Below, in pieces: positions 27,601-50,244 of a stretch of 64,000 nucleotides of DNA. The notes under the pieces were generated by a model. That model worked only from the letters and a program-made list of their open reading frames with translations, made no database searches and was not told the origin of the DNA. Where the stretch lies: positions 558,001 to 622,000 of the forward strand of contig CM055614.1 of the NCBI GenBank assembly GCA_029379385.1, in the 5' to 3' direction. Both the position numbers and the translations under genes were made by a program. This DNA is from Quillaja saponaria (lineage: Eukaryota > Streptophyta > Magnoliopsida > Fabales > Quillajaceae). Within the stretch, counting starts at the first letter, position 1. Each line of letters starts with the position of its first letter.

Positions 27601-30600
27601 CTTTTCCTCTATCACAGTCTCCTTTCTTCAAGCCAAATGCAGTGAAGTGACTCAGTTGCAACCCACAAACTCTCTTCCTCTCTTCTCCATCTTTTATCAT
27701 CATTCTCTCATTTTGAACTGTGGAAATCAGCCTTCAAGACTTACTTTCATCTCCACAAGCAAGAATCTTGTAGTCACCATCTCTCTAAACATGTCGCCCA
27801 AAACTTGGAGCTGACATTTCAATTGGAAATCAATATAGAATCAAGTTATGTTCGAGGTACAGTTTGGAAATCAATATAAAATCAAGTTATGTTTGAGGTA
27901 CGGTTTGTATTGTGGTTGATTTTGCTTCCTTGTGGCTTAGTTTCCTTAGATCTAGTGTTTTTTCTTTTTTTTCTTTTCAGTTTTATGAGATTTGTGAGAA
28001 ATTTAGTCTTTAATGTTATTTTAATTTAAATCATGCATTTTGAAGTTAAGATGTTCTTGTTACTGATTTTTTGTCACTGGAGTCTAAAATTTGAAATTTG
28101 ATGGTTGTGTGGATGAAGATTGAAGAACCGACCAAAAAGGCAGTGTTTCGGGCAGTTGACAAAATGTAGGAACCGATTTTTTCGGTTGATTAATCAGTTG
28201 TCAAATTTTTAGAACTGAAATAGGCAGGTTGGTTGGTAAAAGGGGGAAACCGACCGACCTGGCCGATTGCTCACCCCTAAGTAAAGGTGGGACGTTATGC
28301 GAGAATATGGGTCCATAAAAGGTAATGGATGGGGTTTTATTTTGGGTAGAATTGAAGAGAGGAGCAAATTTAGGGGCTGTGTTTTCAATCCCTCTAAAAT
28401 TCTCATAACTCAAATCTCAGTACTGGACCCTAATAATTCTTCAAAAGCCAAGAAGCAGCGGTATGGGCACATGTTCCTGGTAGGGTTTGTACCTAGTCTG
28501 GCTATTGAATATCTTGAAAGCAACCAGCTGATCAAGAGGTGAAGAAGAGGCGTAACCTGAAAGTGCTGCTGCTGCCCAAGTTGTAAAGAAGAGTACCTTG
28601 ATAAGAATGAAGAAGATGAGTTATTGAGTGCATATTGAATATATCGAGCTGTACTCGGTCCATACTAGATGTGTATATGGCACCTCCACAGGCATACTGG
28701 TGTTTATCTGATTGGATTAGGATCTCTAAACTCATTAATTTCAGGATTACGCCCCAGTTTACATAAATTATAAGTTGCAATACAATTTTGTTTTTCTACT
28801 AATCCAAAAATGAAATTTGGAGGACAGTGACTGAACCTGTTCAGCAAATGTAGATAGTACTGAAATACTCTTGGACTTTGAAACTCATTTGAACTAATCA
28901 ATTATTGTTTCTAATAGCTTAAATAACTGCCAAGAACACTCTTTAGATCGGGAATTCGTTGATGCACATGTGGCATCCCAAGAGGCTGATTGAAAATTTT
29001 TTAACCAGTCAATGGATGCTGCATTGCTGAAAGCTTTAACGTGGGATCCCCCACCGTTAGACATCTTTCTAATATCTAGTGATTTTTATAACTAGAAGGT
29101 TTATGCATCATGCATACTTACATTATTAATTCTGTTGTACTGTTTGAGAATTTATGTTCTATTGTCTTGTAATGATATGTCGTGTTCCTAAAACAAGGGA
29201 GATGGCCAGGCAGTTGATATTTCACTTAATAGTGTTGCTGTTGGAAGTGCTGTCCGTCCTCCCAGCAAAGATTTGCCCACTATTGCAAGAGATTTTAAGG
29301 GTTATCAGGCTTTGGAATCTAATGGTGACATGGCTCTGAGCTCTGTTCTGCATAACTTTAAGGTGAAGAGAGAAGAAGATGATGTTAATTCCAGTAAGTT
29401 CTTGAGTTCTGATCACATGTCTGATAATTCTGAAGGTAACAATGCAATAGCTAGCAGTTTACTATCTTGTGAAGTGCAAGAGGTTGGAAAAATTCCTGAA
29501 ATAGTCAGTGAGCATACAGATATAGCTGATGAATTATCTGGCCAAATGAAACTGCAAGTAGAGGGGTCAGAAGGTTCCATGGACGCACATAAATGTTTCT
29601 CAGAAATTAAAGTTGGCTTGGAAGAGCAATCAAAATCAAGTGGGACTATTTCAATCTCTCAAGCACTAGTATGTGAGAGTAAACTGTTATCATCTGGTGG
29701 AAAGTTGTTTCAAACTTCATCTACCATGGTCTCCAAGTCACCTTCTAATGAACTTAAACCTGAAGATACTGAAAATCCCAATTCTATAGCTAAGCAACAA
29801 ATGGTGACTGATTGCAATGTTCACATTAAGAAAGATGGTGGTCCAACTGATGTAGTAAGGGACGAAGAACTGCATGAACTGCCAAGGAAGACAGTGAAAG
29901 AGCGTACAAAATACTCAACAACAACTACTTTTAGAGCATTGCATTCAAGCAGGAGTTTACAAGATTCTGTCTCAAAGCAAATCAATTCAGATTCAAAAGA
30001 TCCTGTGATTTGCTCATCTTCAAAAGCATCGTCAGCACAGAATACTGCAACTAATTCAATGCCTGGTGAGTCCACTGGGTTGTTCCACCATCAAAAAGCT
30101 TTACAAGCACTGAGTAAGAGTTCAATTTCTGGTTTACCACAGAGAGTCGAAAGGCCTAACCAGACAAACATCCATTCCTCCTCCAAGTTGAACCAGAATA
30201 ATGCACTGTCCGTGTATCCATCCACAACATCAAATTCTGCAGCTCTAAGTGATGAAGAGGTTGGTCTGCATTTTCCATTCTTTTGGATTCAGTTAGTCCT
30301 GAGTGGTTTTGCTTTGCATGATATTATAACTTCCCCTTAGTCTACCTCTCTTTCTCTTGGCAGCTTGCCTTATTGTTGCATCAAGAACTGAATAGTTCTC
30401 CTAGAGTACCTCGTGTACCACGTGCGCGTCATGCAGGTAGCCTACCTCAATTGACTTCTCCCACTGCTACAAGCATACTAATAAAGCGAACTTCTGGTTC
30501 CGGTGGAAAGGATCACAGTTTGGTAGGATTTCATCCCGTAATCTTAAACTCATAATTATGATATTATAAACGATTTATCAATTCCTTGTAAGAATATATG

Positions 30601-33491
30601 GTCTTCAGGTAGCAAGTGTCGTTAACTTGGTTCTAACTAGTGATTAATGATGTTATTAAACTTCTTAGGTTTCTAGAAGAAAGTACAGGGACACTTCTAG
30701 AGATGGGTTCTGCAGCTCTCGTGAGCTTGAAGATGAAGCTAAAAAGGTGGAAAGGGTTTCATCATTTCCTGATCAGAGGAAGCAAGATACAAAATACACA
30801 GAAGATGCTTCTGTTAAGGATGAAGGGGACGGTTCCTCAACGGCAGTGCAACCTGTCATGCAGAATGTCCCTTCTGCCTCCACTGCAACTTCAAATTGCG
30901 ATCCATCCTCCCCACCCAACGACCGAAATTTGTCGTCTATCCATGATTCACCGAGGAATATTTCTGATGATGATACAAGCACAGTAGGAGGGCCAGTTCA
31001 TCGCACTTTACCTGGTAGCGGCCTTTCCTAAGAAGTTCCTTGTCATTTTGTAGAAGATGCCATTCTTAGTTATTTCAATAGCAAGAGAATATTCCCCGCA
31101 TCTGATTCTTTGAAAAATCATTGTAACATTTGATTATTTCATATCGGTTCTCTTTTTCATGTTTTGCCAATACCAGAAAGAAATTAAAATTATCATCAGG
31201 AACCCTATTTGTTCTTCCCAAATGTTGTGACAAAATGCGCAGTTGCTACTTGTTGGTCACTAGTCATGCTTCTAATATGCTACTAGACATCCATTGTTTT
31301 AGCCAACTAAAATGTCCCACCTGTCATGTATATTTTTCATAGTTCCTTATATTCTTTATCCATATGCAGGTCTGATTAATGAGATTATGAGCAAAGGTAG
31401 GCGTATGACATATGAGGAACTCTGTAATGCTGTCCTGCCGGTATGGTTGCTTTATGAGACATAGTTATTCCTATGGTTTCTGCATTGTTTGGTTGCCTTT
31501 ATAGATGGAGAAAAATCCATTGAAATTTTTTTATCTTTTTTATGATGTCTTGCAGCACTGGCATAACTTGAGGAAGCACAATGGAGAGCGCTATGCATAC
31601 TCAAGTCCTTCACAAGCAGTTCTTGATTGCCTGAGGAACCGTCATGAATGGGCACGGTTGGTAGATCGTGGTCCAAAGGTATGTGCTTAAGATAAGCATC
31701 AATGCATCATAAACTTATCAAAAAAAATAAAAAGTAAGCTTCATTACTGATTGCTTTTGCACCATTTATTTAGGGCCATATGCTTTTTAATATGATTAGT
31801 TATTAATTGTAATCGGTGTTTGCTTAACCTCAATGGTCCTCCTTCCTAAGGTGGGTTCAGTTTACACACATGTTTTGGAACTGATGGGTCATTTTGTTTA
31901 TAAGTAATGATTTTATTGATAATTTAAAAAAAAAAAATAGATCCTAGTGAGGAAGAGGGTAGGTGAGTAGAAACCCAAAGGATCCACAAGTTAACAAAGT
32001 CCTCTTTAGGTTGCACAGTCGCTTCCACATTGTTGAAAATGTGATTGTTCCTCTCGCCAAATCGCCCACATTAAACATAAAGGGCTCACCCGGTGTACAA
32101 AGTGCTCCCCTGCTATTGCGGGGTAGGGAGAGGGTGGGCGCACATGTGGGCGCACATGTACGCAGCTTTTCCCTTATATTTTTGTAAAGAGGCTGTTTCC
32201 ACGCCTCGAACCCGTGACCTACAGGCCACCAAAGGAACAACTTACCATTGCGCCAAGGCTCGCCCTCAACCCACATTAAACATAGACTCATTTATTTCCT
32301 CTTTCTTCTTTATGGGGCAGGGAGGGAGGAGGGAAGGAGGGAAGGAGAGGAAGTTTAGAAAGTGAATGCAAACCATGTTCAATGTTACCAATAGGGAGGG
32401 AGGGAAGGAGAGGAAATTTAGAAAGTACAAATGTAAATCATGTTCAATGTTACCAATGCATGGGTTGTTCTGGGATGTACTCCCCAGAACGTGGAACAAT
32501 TGGGGTAAACACATGCACAATGATGCACACAGATATATGAATTTTAACTTTCATTATGTGAAAAGTTAGTTACCTTGGATTATTGGAATGTTTTTATTTT
32601 GAATGGTCTTCAATTTTCTCAATGCCTTTTAAAACGGGATATAAGAATTAAAGAAAATTTTCTGTAACACGCACACACTTATACATAACCAATTTTGTTC
32701 GTTTGGAACTTTACCATGCTCTGGAATGAGTGATCCCAGTTTGGGGATTGGTTAGGTAATTAGTGTAGCCCATGTGATCTTTTAGTTAGAAGTGAGGCCA
32801 CGTTCTATAGCATTTAGGTTGACTAGCCATAGCTTAGGTATAAATATAATCATGATTCTTTTCCAATATTAGAAAATGTTGGGGAAGCATAGCTGCAAGG
32901 AAACTCCAGAGATGCGAGGTACCAAGCCGAAGCTTTTATGCCAAGCTTCGTAGTTAAAATTCACAGGAATTATATTCATTTTTTCTATTTTCTTGCATCA
33001 TTCATTCATTTTTCCTTTCAACCTTTTATACATTTCAAATCTCAACTTGGGTGATTGATTTGCATTTGTTATTTCTTCCATTTGTTTTAAATGTATTTTG
33101 CAACTCTAAATTACAAAATCTGAAACCTGGGTCAAATTTCCAGACAAATTCAAATAGAAAAAGGCGAAAGGTTGATGCTGAAGAATCGGATGATAATGAA
33201 AATGGAAAGGGCAGATCGGTGAAAGAAGGTAAGAGCCTTGAGTTGCAAAAAGAAGAGTTTCCCAAAGGCAAGAGGAAAGCAAGAAAACGTAGGCGACTGG
33301 CTCTTCAGGGAAGAGCAGTAAAGGATGTGAGGAGAAGACACAGAGCGGACTTGCAAACTGATGAGGATATTGGTCCCCTCTCTAATTCTAGCGAGGAGAG
33401 CTTGTTCAGTGAGGATGATATTCAGGGTGGCGGGACATGTCCAGTAGTAAGTGAGGCTTCTGCTAGTTCAGATGAGGCAGGGAACACATAG
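24618..33491 (+). CDS. Large plant PHD-finger nuclear protein
   Basis: Eight exons: 24618-25494, 25645-25982, 29198-30259, 30364-30522, 30669-31014, 31370-31440, 31556-31678, 33144-33491; 1,107 codons, frame closed throughout. A canonical C4HC3 PHD finger lies at residues 26-67 (C26, C28, C41, C44, H49, C52, C64, C67; MVNCDECGVWVHTRCSRYV), so a chromatin-reader role is likely. The long middle is Ser/Lys-rich and probably disordered. Exon 4 holds the conserved DEELALLLHQELNSSPRVP block. Exons 6-7 encode a compact conserved block (GLINEIMSKGRRMTYEELC through HEWARLVDRG) that may be winged-helix-like. The C-terminus has basic runs (RKRRK, KARKRRR) suited to nuclear import. Exon 2 could alternatively start at 25648. 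Introns 2 and 7 carry transposons. I recognise the family but no reliable symbol. Confidence 0.85.
27122..28279. mobile_element. Non-autonomous hAT-like element in intron 2 of the PHD gene
   Basis: Perfect 12-bp terminal inverted repeats TAGGGGTGAGCA (27122-27133) and TGCTCACCCCTA (28268-28279) bound 1,158 bp. They are flanked by 8-bp direct repeats AGTGAAGG (27114-27121) and AGTAAAGG (28280-28287), which match at 7 of 8 bases. An 8-bp duplication with a TAGGGGTG-type end is the hAT signature. Sub-terminal regions are rich in CGGTT/AACCG-type words on both sides. No transposase frame is present, so it depends on a helper element. Confidence 0.85.
32065..32284 (-). mobile_element. tRNA-derived SINE (Au-like) in intron 7 of the PHD gene
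   Basis: The body is 32080-32269, minus strand, flanked by a perfect 15-bp target duplication CCCACATTAAACATA (32065-32079 and 32270-32284). Read on the minus strand it starts GAGGGCGAGCCTTGGCGCAA and has a pol III A-box-like TGGCGCAATGGTAAG. A B box, GGGTTCGAGGC, lies about 35 bp further on. It ends with a CACCGGGTGAGCCC-type stretch and a short T-rich 3' end. This layout matches Au-type SINEs of angiosperms as I remember them. Confidence 0.85.
32323..32456. repeat. Imperfect two-copy tandem repeat, ~65 bp
   Basis: GGGAGGGAAGGAGAGGAA(G/A)TTTAGAAAGT followed by CATGTTCAATGTTACCAAT occurs twice in succession, just right of the SINE in intron 7. The purine-rich first half has further internal GGGA repeats. 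Confidence 0.75.
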
Positions 33492-34555
33492 TTTACGGGG
33501 GGTTGAAATTCAGATCTTTATAGGATTCTTGCTAGACACAGGTAACTTGCTATATGGGCTAGCTTTGATACACAGAATGTTTGTCGCGAGATCCCTGTAG
33601 GCCGAGGACTAGGTGCATGTAAGAACTATTAGATGCGTGTTTGGTTCTGAGCCAAGATTGTATTACAGTGTGTATAATAAATGTATTGTTTCTGAAATTG
33701 TGGGTGCTGTTTTTTGGTGACTGAGGCATAAACCGTTCAAGTCTTGAGTTTGTATATCTTGTACAGTAACAACGAAAGTCACTTGCTATTTTGTATACAT
33801 GGATTTCATAGGAGCTTAACAATTAACATTGACATTTATACGCGAACAAGCAGCTAGAGAATCACTGGCTGAGGTGGTGAAATGATCTCTTTAAAGGACT
33901 CCGGTTTTTTTGGGAAGTAAACAAAAAGTACATGTCACGTTATGGTTAAAAATATTTCACGTATTAGCATGATAGTCTATACTTTCAAATTGTATAATTT
34001 CTTCAAAAAAGGTTAATTGAGAGTAACAATAAATATTGGTCAGTTTCATAACATAGAGACATCAAAATGAGGAGAAAGTAAAGGTAATACTGTCTGGAAA
34101 CTTTTGAGTAAAAAAAATGTTTGCCAATTATATACTACTGAAACTTTGAAAGGAGATCCTACGGGTGAGGACGGAGAGGAGAAAAAAACAAAAACTGAAA
34201 TTGAATCAGAAGACAAGAAGTCGTTGAAGAAGACGTAAAGATTTCTTCAGTTGTTTTCTACACGATCATTACATCAACCCTGTAATCTAGGCTTCCTCGA
34301 ATATCCTCGGTTCTCTTTCATTTTCTTTTTCTGTACAAATTATTATATATTTTTATTTCTAAGAGCGCTCATACTACCCTGCGAGGCTGCGCTTATAGTA
34401 GCTTTTCGAACCCGAGGTCCGTCCTTCTCACAAATTTCATGAAATTTCTTTATATAGCCGATTTCAGCATTGATTCTGAGCTTTTCTGCAAAGAATTCTG
34501 TTCTGATTTTCCAGATCTTCCTTCTGTATATCCTTGTTGTGTAGGATCGACCATC
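33492..34555. other. PHD gene 3' UTR and promoter/5' UTR of the UBP gene
   Basis: A possible polyadenylation signal for the PHD gene (AATAAA) lies at about 33676. The remainder is spacer plus the 5' UTR of the deubiquitinase gene. No other gene seen. Confidence 0.55.
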
Positions 34556-44769
<10,214 letters not shown>

Positions 44770-45754
44770 AGGCAAGGTTTAGGAATTGGGGCACTTGTTG
44801 CATTTTTTTTTTTGGATTTTTGTGGTTCCTTCTCACAAAGTTGAGCTGACCTTGTTAGAAGCAGTTTTAGTAATCATTCATGAATACTTTGGCTAGGAAA
44901 CCTGGCAAGCTACAGGCTGGAAGGGAAAGGCATTAAGGAATAATATTAAGCTGCTGTTAGTGTAATCCGTATTATTTTAAATACAGAAATTTTGGCTGCC
45001 AATGCAACAACGCATAAATCATATTAAGCTGCTAGTTGATTGTATTCAGTTTGTTCCTCTTCCGGTTCCAGGCACCAGTGTAGTGTTTCTAACTTGTAAC
45101 AAGCTCAGACAAAAATCTCAAGCTCGAGTTTAGGAAGGAAAACGAGCGAGAGAGACGAGTGAAGAAATAAATTCTGCTATAAATAGTCGCTCAATAATCT
45201 AACTGAATAATATAAAGCAATAACCAAACAATAACTGAATAGGATTATTCATGTACTTTTCGACAATGGTCTAATTTATTATTATAAGTCTACTGATATA
45301 TAACTAAAATTGATATCCAAAAGAATAAAATATCCTCCCTGGTGTCCTTGGTCCTGCAAAACCAAAAAGGAAATATCACGTTCAACTACCAACAGCCAAA
45401 AGGAAAAGAACCTCTACTAGGCTAGTATAATTTTATAATCTGAAATGAGCCATCACAAAACAAAGCTGAGCACTGAAGCCAAGCATCCAGGTACACCGTG
45501 TTATGCTCACAGCTCACGTTCATGGGGAATTTTAACACGTAGCAGAGGAAATGACGATGGATGAGTACGTACATATGCGCTTTGTGATGAGGATAATGAC
45601 TGATTCTCAGAACATTAAGTAGCGTACAAGAAAAGAACTTTCTTTCTTTTAATACCTTTCTCCATGCCGAAAGGTGCCGTGCCTCTCATTCTTCTCTCCA
45701 TTGCTTTCCTAGCTGCCTCCTCTCTTGTCGGATGGAAATGGAACGAAAACATGT
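44770..45754. other. UBP 3' UTR and convergent intergenic spacer
   Basis: The first ~250 bases are probably UBP 3' UTR, with an in-strand poly-T run near 44803. The remainder separates two convergent genes and would contain the glucanase 3' UTR on the minus strand. No other gene seen. Confidence 0.5.
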
Positions 45755-47708
45755 TCAAAACTCCAAAACGACTAGCTTTATCACCAATGGCAACAAAGAG
45801 CACAAAAGCCCAAGAGAATGGTCTCTCTCCTGACATAATAAAACCATACATGTGTGCTGAAAGAGATTATGCACCCAAGCTGTCTGTCAACATATATATG
45901 TGCAGTGTGCTGGCTAGGCTACCAGTTGCATCAATACTTTTTAACACATCCACAGTAAAGAGCAATTAATCAACAGCAATAGATACAAGTCAATTTCTAA
46001 AAAAATCATCCTAAAAGAATTCTTGGAAAACTAATAAAAAAAAACAACAACTCAAAAGTCATGGTTATTGGTTAATAGTTAATTGCATTAGTTTTTCCAA
46101 TCTGTTTAATGTATAAATTTATACACCAGAGCCGAACACGTTATTTCACTTGTCTAATTAGTAAATCACTAAATCTCAATTCTCACATTATTGTTATTAT
46201 TATTTTTTTTTTCCACATGCGGGAGAGAGAAGCAGTTTTGACAAATTTTTTTTTTTTTTTTTTCAATCTTCTGAAAGAAACAGCCGAGGAAGAAAAGCGG
46301 AAGTACTAACCGTGGCAGAGGAAATAGACAAATAACCAGTACTGGAGGAACTCGGCGTCGAAGTTGTTGCACCCGAACTTGGGGTGGGCGTGGATCCTCC
46401 AAGACTTGTAGTGTTGCTGACCGTGACGTTTTGAGTGAAGCCAATTGAATAAGCAGGGGTGCCGTCAGGCTTGAATAGGCCGTAATTCCTCTCGGAGGTT
46501 GGCCCGGGCTTCATGTTCTCATTGAATAAAGCAAATACATAGATATTCAAGTCTGAGGTGGGCCTCATGGGAGTCCCTTTCTTCTGAGACTGAGAGATGA
46601 TCTTGATTAAATTGCCGTTATACTTCTTGGCATTGTCCGGGGTTGCGCCAGCTTCGTCTTCGTCACCCTTGGAAGGCCAACCAGTCTCGGAAATGTGGAC
46701 AGGAAGCTTCTTGTAACCTAAAGAGGAAAGGGCGGAGTAAACTGCGTCGATCTGTGCGAATAACATGTTATCGTAGCGGAGATTCGTAGAAGGGTCTAAA
46801 ACCCCTTGGTTTGGCTGAAAGAGTACAAAATCCAAGGAAACCTGCCTGGGATTGGACTTGTAAGCGAAGTAAGGGTAAGCGTTGATTAAGAATGGAGATC
46901 CGGTTTTGGAATGGAAATCCAAGATGGGAGTTATGCAGGGCGATAGATCCCGACGGAATGCTCCAGCCGAGGGTGGATATGAGGTTTCCAGAATGGCCAA
47001 GGAGTGTGTGGTGGTGACAGTGACCTGCTTATCTAGGCCCAAATTCACGAGCGCCGCGTGAACACTCTGCATAGCTGGAAGGAGATTATCGGTGAGGGAA
47101 GAGTCGTTGAAGGTTAGGACTTCGTTTCCCACGAAGATGCAGGTTATCTTGGTGGAAGGAAGGAATGCTTGGACGTTTGATTTAACCCAGCCTTGGGCCT
47201 TGTCCGGATCTCGCATCTTGGAGAGGTACTCATTTCCAAGCCCAACTATGAATTCAACTCCTGTATTTGCAAATGCACCAAGAACTCGTGGATCTGCGTC
47301 GTACAGCTTCACCTTGGTGGCGCCGATGGTTTTCACAAGCGGCACAACCTTCTCTGGAGAAGGTAGATTGTTGGCTATTTGACCATAGTTGATCCCGATT
47401 GAAGCAACCATTTCAGGAAACATGGAACCTGTGAACCCAGAATTCAAATTGAACTATAATTAAAGAGGCCAGAGCCCGGACTTGATCAGTTACAAGCCAC
47501 AAGTACTGTGAATTTCATGATCCGATCTCATCAATCAACTTCAAATAATTAAAAAACCAAAAAGGATATATAGCCGTCAAGATTAAAGAAATAGATCTGG
47601 TATAAATATATATAGCTACCAATTTACATAACTAATTAATATACCTGCAGAGACTGTGATACTAACAAGTAACCAAGTGCAGCGGTAGAAGCTAGCAGCC
47701 CAATCCAT
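45755..47708 (-). CDS. GH17 glucan endo-1,3-beta-glucosidase, probably GPI-anchored
   Basis: Minus strand. Exon 1 is 47645-47708 (signal peptide MDWAASFYRCTWLLVSITVS), exon 2 starts at 47428. GH17 enzymes hydrolyse callose at the wall/plasmodesmata. The mature enzyme starts near ASIGINYGQ. Glu124 in FVGNEVL is the general acid and Glu269 in ISETGWPS the nucleophile; ENMKPGPTSERNYGLF is conserved. There is no X8 domain; a Ser/Thr-rich linker follows the catalytic domain. Read straight through, the frame stops at 46263 with a polar, charged end (PRLFLSED). A donor ACG|GTTAGT at 46311 spliced to CAG|GAG at 45829 (or TTTCAG at 45857, same frame) instead gives a tail containing LGLLCSLLPLVIKLVVLEF, which ends at 45755 and suits a GPI signal. 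I prefer the spliced form. The enzyme call is certain; the 3' exon is inferred. Confidence 0.85.
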
Positions 47709-50244
47709 GGAGCCTGGAGGCAGATCGAGAGAGAGAGGACTGACCAGTGACCACTGACTGGTTCACTGAGACTCGCTCGCTCGCTTCAAGCTCACGACTT
47801 GTCGCTTTTAATCTGGGAAAAGAAAAATCAAAATGGCACTACAATTATTTCTTGGTGAGAGTAGGATAGACACACTTGAAAACAAATTAAACACACGGCC
47901 TATCTGGTTATCCCCTACTCGCTTCTGCTTCTCCGGTGGTGTGGTGGTGGATGACTGGAGGGTAATATATTAGGTCCGTTCTTAACTTTCTAGTATTATA
48001 AAATTTAAAATATTATTTCTGGGGGCGGCAGTTAAAGACCTACTAATATGCTCTTAACTAGTCAGAAAAAGAAGAGTTCATCGCTGATTTAATTGGATTT
48101 TTGTAACAAGTGGACAGTTACGATGATGAAGGATGGTGGGACCAAATCATATATAAAAATAAATAAATATATAAAAGAAAAAGACTGTGGGCCCAAAATA
48201 GTGTTCTCCGACAAGCTTCACATGATCACCATTCCCAACTCCCAAGTTGTAACCGGTAACACGAATTTTTGGGCTTCACACTAACCTTTCACTGTTCACA
48301 ACCACATTTTCGTCCGTTGCGTCGCTTCTCTGTCTACTCCACCTCTACCTCTCAAAAGTGTTTTTTTTTTCTTTTGGTCCGGCTCACCTCAGTTTTATTT
48401 TGTATAAGTTTTCTCTCGGTTTGCATTAAATTAAGGATCTGTGTTTTTAAAAATCAATTGTCTATATTAGTTGCACTTTTTAGCCTCCTCTTCTCAGCCG
48501 GTTCTTCTCTCTCTGTCTGCAAAAAAATAAGAATCGACCTTCACTCAACCTCCTCTTCTCGTTCTATACAGGAAATTGATGTGATTGGGTTGAAAAATCC
48601 ATATATTGTGGTCTTTTGTATTCCTTTTAGTATTAATTTTATGTGTTGAAGGAGAATTTTCACTCAATCCGTTCGAAAGAGTCTTCGTTGGTTGAACTTT
48701 GTTCAGTAGCTCCCTGTTTCGCCCATCACGTTCCCTGAAGTACTAAACAGAATTTGTATTAGTTTAAAATAGGGTGCTGCATTCATATTTCTTGCACAAG
48801 TTGGTGGTGAACATGAAGAGGTCAAGAGACAGAGTAGGTTTTGTGCAAAGAAGCGGAAGCTACGGAGCTCCTTAGCACGTTTCAGAACTATTGCAGGAAA
48901 ACAATTGCAGAGATGGTTAGAGGGAAGATGAAATTAAAAAGTAGACCTTAAATATAGGTCATTAGATTTTTATAAAAGACAGACAGACGTCATTACTCTA
49001 ATTACGCCGTAGGGAATTGGTGTAAAATGAAACTGGAGGTGATCCTCACCCGTCTTTTTACCACAAACACTAAAAAGCACGGACTGATAACGTGGCTTGC
49101 ATGCGATGCTAAAGTGCTAAAGAATAATGTCTTTCTATCTTTCGGCGACTCTGTTGGAATAATCTCAGCCGTTGTTTAAATATAAATAGGCAATGCATCT
49201 TTCATTGCCTTTCTTTTTTTCTTTTTTTCTTTTTTTTTTTTTTTTTGCTATGAACATCTTTCATTGCCTTACATCCTACTTATGGTGACCTGTTTTCTTT
49301 TTCGTCATTCCTTCCATCAAGACAACATACTTATTCATACCGCTTTACTAGATTCGAACTGCGAGAATGATCATAGGACATCAAGCAGTAGACAGCCAGG
49401 AGGAAGAGAAGAACCAAGATATGGCTATTAGAATCACTGTAAGTAATAATACCAGCCTGCAGATATTGGCTTGGAAAGTGTAAGACGAAGCACGATGTAA
49501 CAAAAAAAGAAGGATAAAGCAGAAGCAGCATCACGAAAGAGATGATAGCGGGCCAAACGACCAATATTTAATCACTGATCACGATCTTAAATTTTCCAAC
49601 TCAAAACATCTCTTTATATAGAGAGAGTAGCGTTTATCATGGTTATTCAACCATATGGTTATTCAACCAGATGCTCAGAAATAATGTGCCACCATACAAT
49701 GAAAAGTAACTAAATAGAGGTGAGGATCATACTACAGTTGTTCTTTCTCCCTCTTCTTTTCTCTCCGTAAAATGGAGACAAGCCTTAAAATTATGTCATG
49801 TTCTGCCAGTGTATGTCCAAGAACTCAGCAAAAAGATGAAGCCTACAAAACGTTCATATAACAAGCTCATTAGCGGACACGCAAAGAACATGGACATGGT
49901 TACTACTCCACTAGCACGAGGAACAACAAATTTCAACTATATACGATCTGTTGTGTTCCCAATCAAAAATCAGCCTCAAATTGCAAACATAAGGTGATCC
50001 CAACTAAAAATCAGCCTTATATTGCAAACAAAAGGGAAAAATGAATATCGCCTATCTGTTCTGTGTTCCCAATTATACATCTGCCTCATTGCAAACAAAA
50101 GGGGAAAATGAATACCGCCTATCTTCCTCAAAGGGGGCCAGTATATAGAATCCATCATTGAGCAGTTTCTTCACTGCAACGAGTAGATCCATCATTGAAC
50201 AATTTCTTGCTTTACGGCAATAATGACTTGGCTATCATCATGGG
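47709..50244. other. Intergenic region between divergent-side promoter and START gene 3' end
   Basis: Promoter/5' UTR of the glucanase (minus strand) lies just right of 47709. Short frames at 48093-48284 and 48269-48649 are T-rich and show no protein character. A long T-rich run covers about 49209-49247. Near 49950-50125, AATTGCAAACA(A)AAGG and CGCCTATC words recur as an imperfect tandem repeat in the likely 3' UTR of the START gene. Confidence 0.5.

Noticed and set aside
27306..27814. Frames inside PHD intron 2
   Set aside because: They lie within the hAT-like element and show no transposase or host-protein similarity.
32080..32269. tRNA gene on the minus strand
   Set aside because: A/B-box-like motifs are present, but there is no cloverleaf. 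The 190-bp body and 15-bp duplication fit a SINE.
34439..34555. Upstream in-frame ATG extending the UBP protein by 39 residues
   Set aside because: Plant UBP9/10 proteins start with MTI...; the extension looks like 5' UTR.
45615..45851. Separate minus-strand 78-codon gene
   Set aside because: The same bases in a different frame are better explained as the last exon and 3' UTR of the glucanase.
48269..48649. 126-codon plus-strand frame
   Set aside because: T-rich, Phe/Ser/Leu-biased translation of UTR-like sequence; no splice partners or motifs.
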